Below, one piece after another: positions 63,466-64,000 of a stretch of DNA of 64,000 bases. The stretch is from the NCBI RefSeq assembly GCF_004212215.1, contig NZ_QVFV01000004.1, positions 310,001 to 374,000 of the forward strand, given 5' to 3'. Below the pieces are notes generated by a model. The model saw only the letters and a list, made by a program, of their open reading frames with translations, was not told where the DNA came from and did no database searches. The translations under genes and the position numbers were made by a program. The DNA is from Leptolyngbya iicbica LK (lineage in GTDB: Bacteria > Cyanobacteriota > Cyanobacteriia > Phormidesmidales > Phormidesmidaceae). Within the stretch, counting starts at the first letter, position 1. Each line of letters starts with the position of its first letter.

Positions 63466-63780
63466 ATGACGCAAGATCTGAAACAAGAACTGAAGTCAAT
63501 GATTGGGCCTGCCGCTTGGCATAACCTGTTGCCCCACGCGGCCCGCGACAGCATCGTTTTGGTCAATCCGGGCTTAGACCTGGCCGAAGTCGGAGTCGCT
63601 GTCGCCACTGATAATGTAACTTCGGTGCAGCGCTGGATTAGCGAGGCACTGATTACCAAACCCACGGTGGCGCAAATGGAAGATTGGGAGCGCGATCGCA
63701 GCCGCCAGTTCCAAACGCTGATTGTGCAGCCTTACGTCCTCATTCAACATCTACCCGACGCCGCCACTGCCGCCGAGTAA
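63466..63780 (+). CDS. DUF2288 family protein
   Basis: A 104-residue soluble protein. The block WHNLLPHAARDSIVLVNPGLDLAEVGVAVATDN, followed by VQRWISEALITKPT and QFQTLIVQPYVLIQHL, matches the DUF2288 family of small bacterial proteins. The function is unknown. It lies upstream of the hpt-like gene on the same strand with about 100 bp between. Confidence 0.85.
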   Translation: MTQDLKQELKSMIGPAAWHNLLPHAARDSIVLVNPGLDLAEVGVAVATDNVTSVQRWISEALITKPTVAQMEDWERDRSRQFQTLIVQPYVLIQHLPDAATAAE

Positions 63781-63878
63781 ACTGCCCACGCACTGCTATG
63801 TTTACCGTTCCGGTCTTGCCACGACGAGCATCACGCCCGATAGTCTAAACAGGAAACCTCTACGAGCGCACCATACTA

Positions 63879-64000
63879 ATGGGTCAAAGCGTTTCTCCCC
63901 AACCACCCTCCGCACCCGTGCAACAGCTGAGTTTGTTTCGCACGCCGTTACCCTGGCTGGTCGCCTTTTGGAAATTTTCTCGTCCTCATACCATTATTGG
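63879..64000 (+). CDS. hpt: UbiA prenyltransferase, likely homogentisate phytyltransferase (partial)
   Basis: Only the first 40 codons are in the window, from ATG 63879. The N-terminal polar stretch (MGQSVSPQPPSAPVQQLS) and LPWLVAFWKFSRPHTIIG are the start expected for homogentisate phytyltransferase, the tocopherol enzyme; the FSRPHT motif precedes the first membrane helix in UbiA proteins of this type. Plastoquinone or chlorophyll prenyltransferases share parts of this start, so the specific call rests on a short piece. Confidence 0.7.
   Translation, partial: MGQSVSPQPPSAPVQQLSLFRTPLPWLVAFWKFSRPHTII

Overview
The window is a stretch of cyanobacterial chromosome, most likely from a filamentous Leptolyngbya/Nodosilinea-type organism. 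The octamer GCGATCGC (HIP1) is scattered through almost all genes. Several families seen mainly in cyanobacteria and plastids are present: PAP/fibrillin, DUF3134, DUF4278, COP23, DUF3493, the GDYXXLXY/DUF2157 pair, and the start of a homogentisate phytyltransferase. The species assignment is an inference; I recognise no rRNA or marker that fixes it.

Layout. 1-7975: end of a flavin disulfide reductase, a DMT permease, glutathione synthetase (gshB), Tex, an AI-2E family permease, a VUT-type permease and isoaspartyl peptidase. 8188-13123: smpB-yciI, a 2'-5' RNA ligase-like protein, a nitrogen-controlled DUF4278 gene with its own promoter, NtcA-type box and glutamine riboswitch, a fibrillin, DUF3134 and mraY. 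13248-20064: a fused two-domain peptide ABC ATPase, two exported proteins, a HEAT-repeat protein, a conserved unknown and hisC. 20897-33353: CPA-type antiporter, pgeF, yqeG, mltG, tRNA-Asp, a RecB/DEDD nuclease, a class V aminotransferase, and the divisome pair FtsL-like/FtsI. 33534-43137: a beta-hydroxyacid dehydrogenase, a glutamine amidotransferase, dnaG, an ArgS-fragment-like protein, a Crp/Fnr regulator, obg, COP23 and a methyltransferase. 43183-50008: an envelope block with a transglutaminase-fold membrane protein, GDYXXLXY and DUF2157 proteins, an MFS permease, a lipoprotein and DUF3493. 50075-58920: mostly unknown proteins, a Ser/Thr kinase and aconitase A, including two A+T-rich islands that lack HIP1. 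58969-64000: GNAT, an EEP-fold hydrolase, a GltS-type symporter, DUF1028, DUF2288 and the start of a UbiA prenyltransferase.

The strongest regulatory unit is at 9867-10481. A good sigma-70 promoter has a GTA-N8-TAC box over its -10 element, as expected for NtcA repression. It drives a leader that matches the glnA-type glutamine riboswitch, followed by a DUF4278 protein. Low NtcA activity and high glutamine should both turn the gene on, so I expect a nitrogen-excess effector, possibly related to the PII-binding protein PirA.

Other points worth a second look are: a transglutaminase-fold protein that has lost its catalytic Cys and His; a 12-bp perfect hairpin that includes the start codon of a methyltransferase and carries an 11-codon upstream ORF ending in ATGA; a reading frame split by one in-frame stop in an A+T-rich island, next to a perfect 17-bp inverted repeat; a REP-like palindrome; and a family of small palindromes with AGA loops, two of which show compensatory changes. 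I see no CRISPR array, no intact transposon and no complete phage-defence system.
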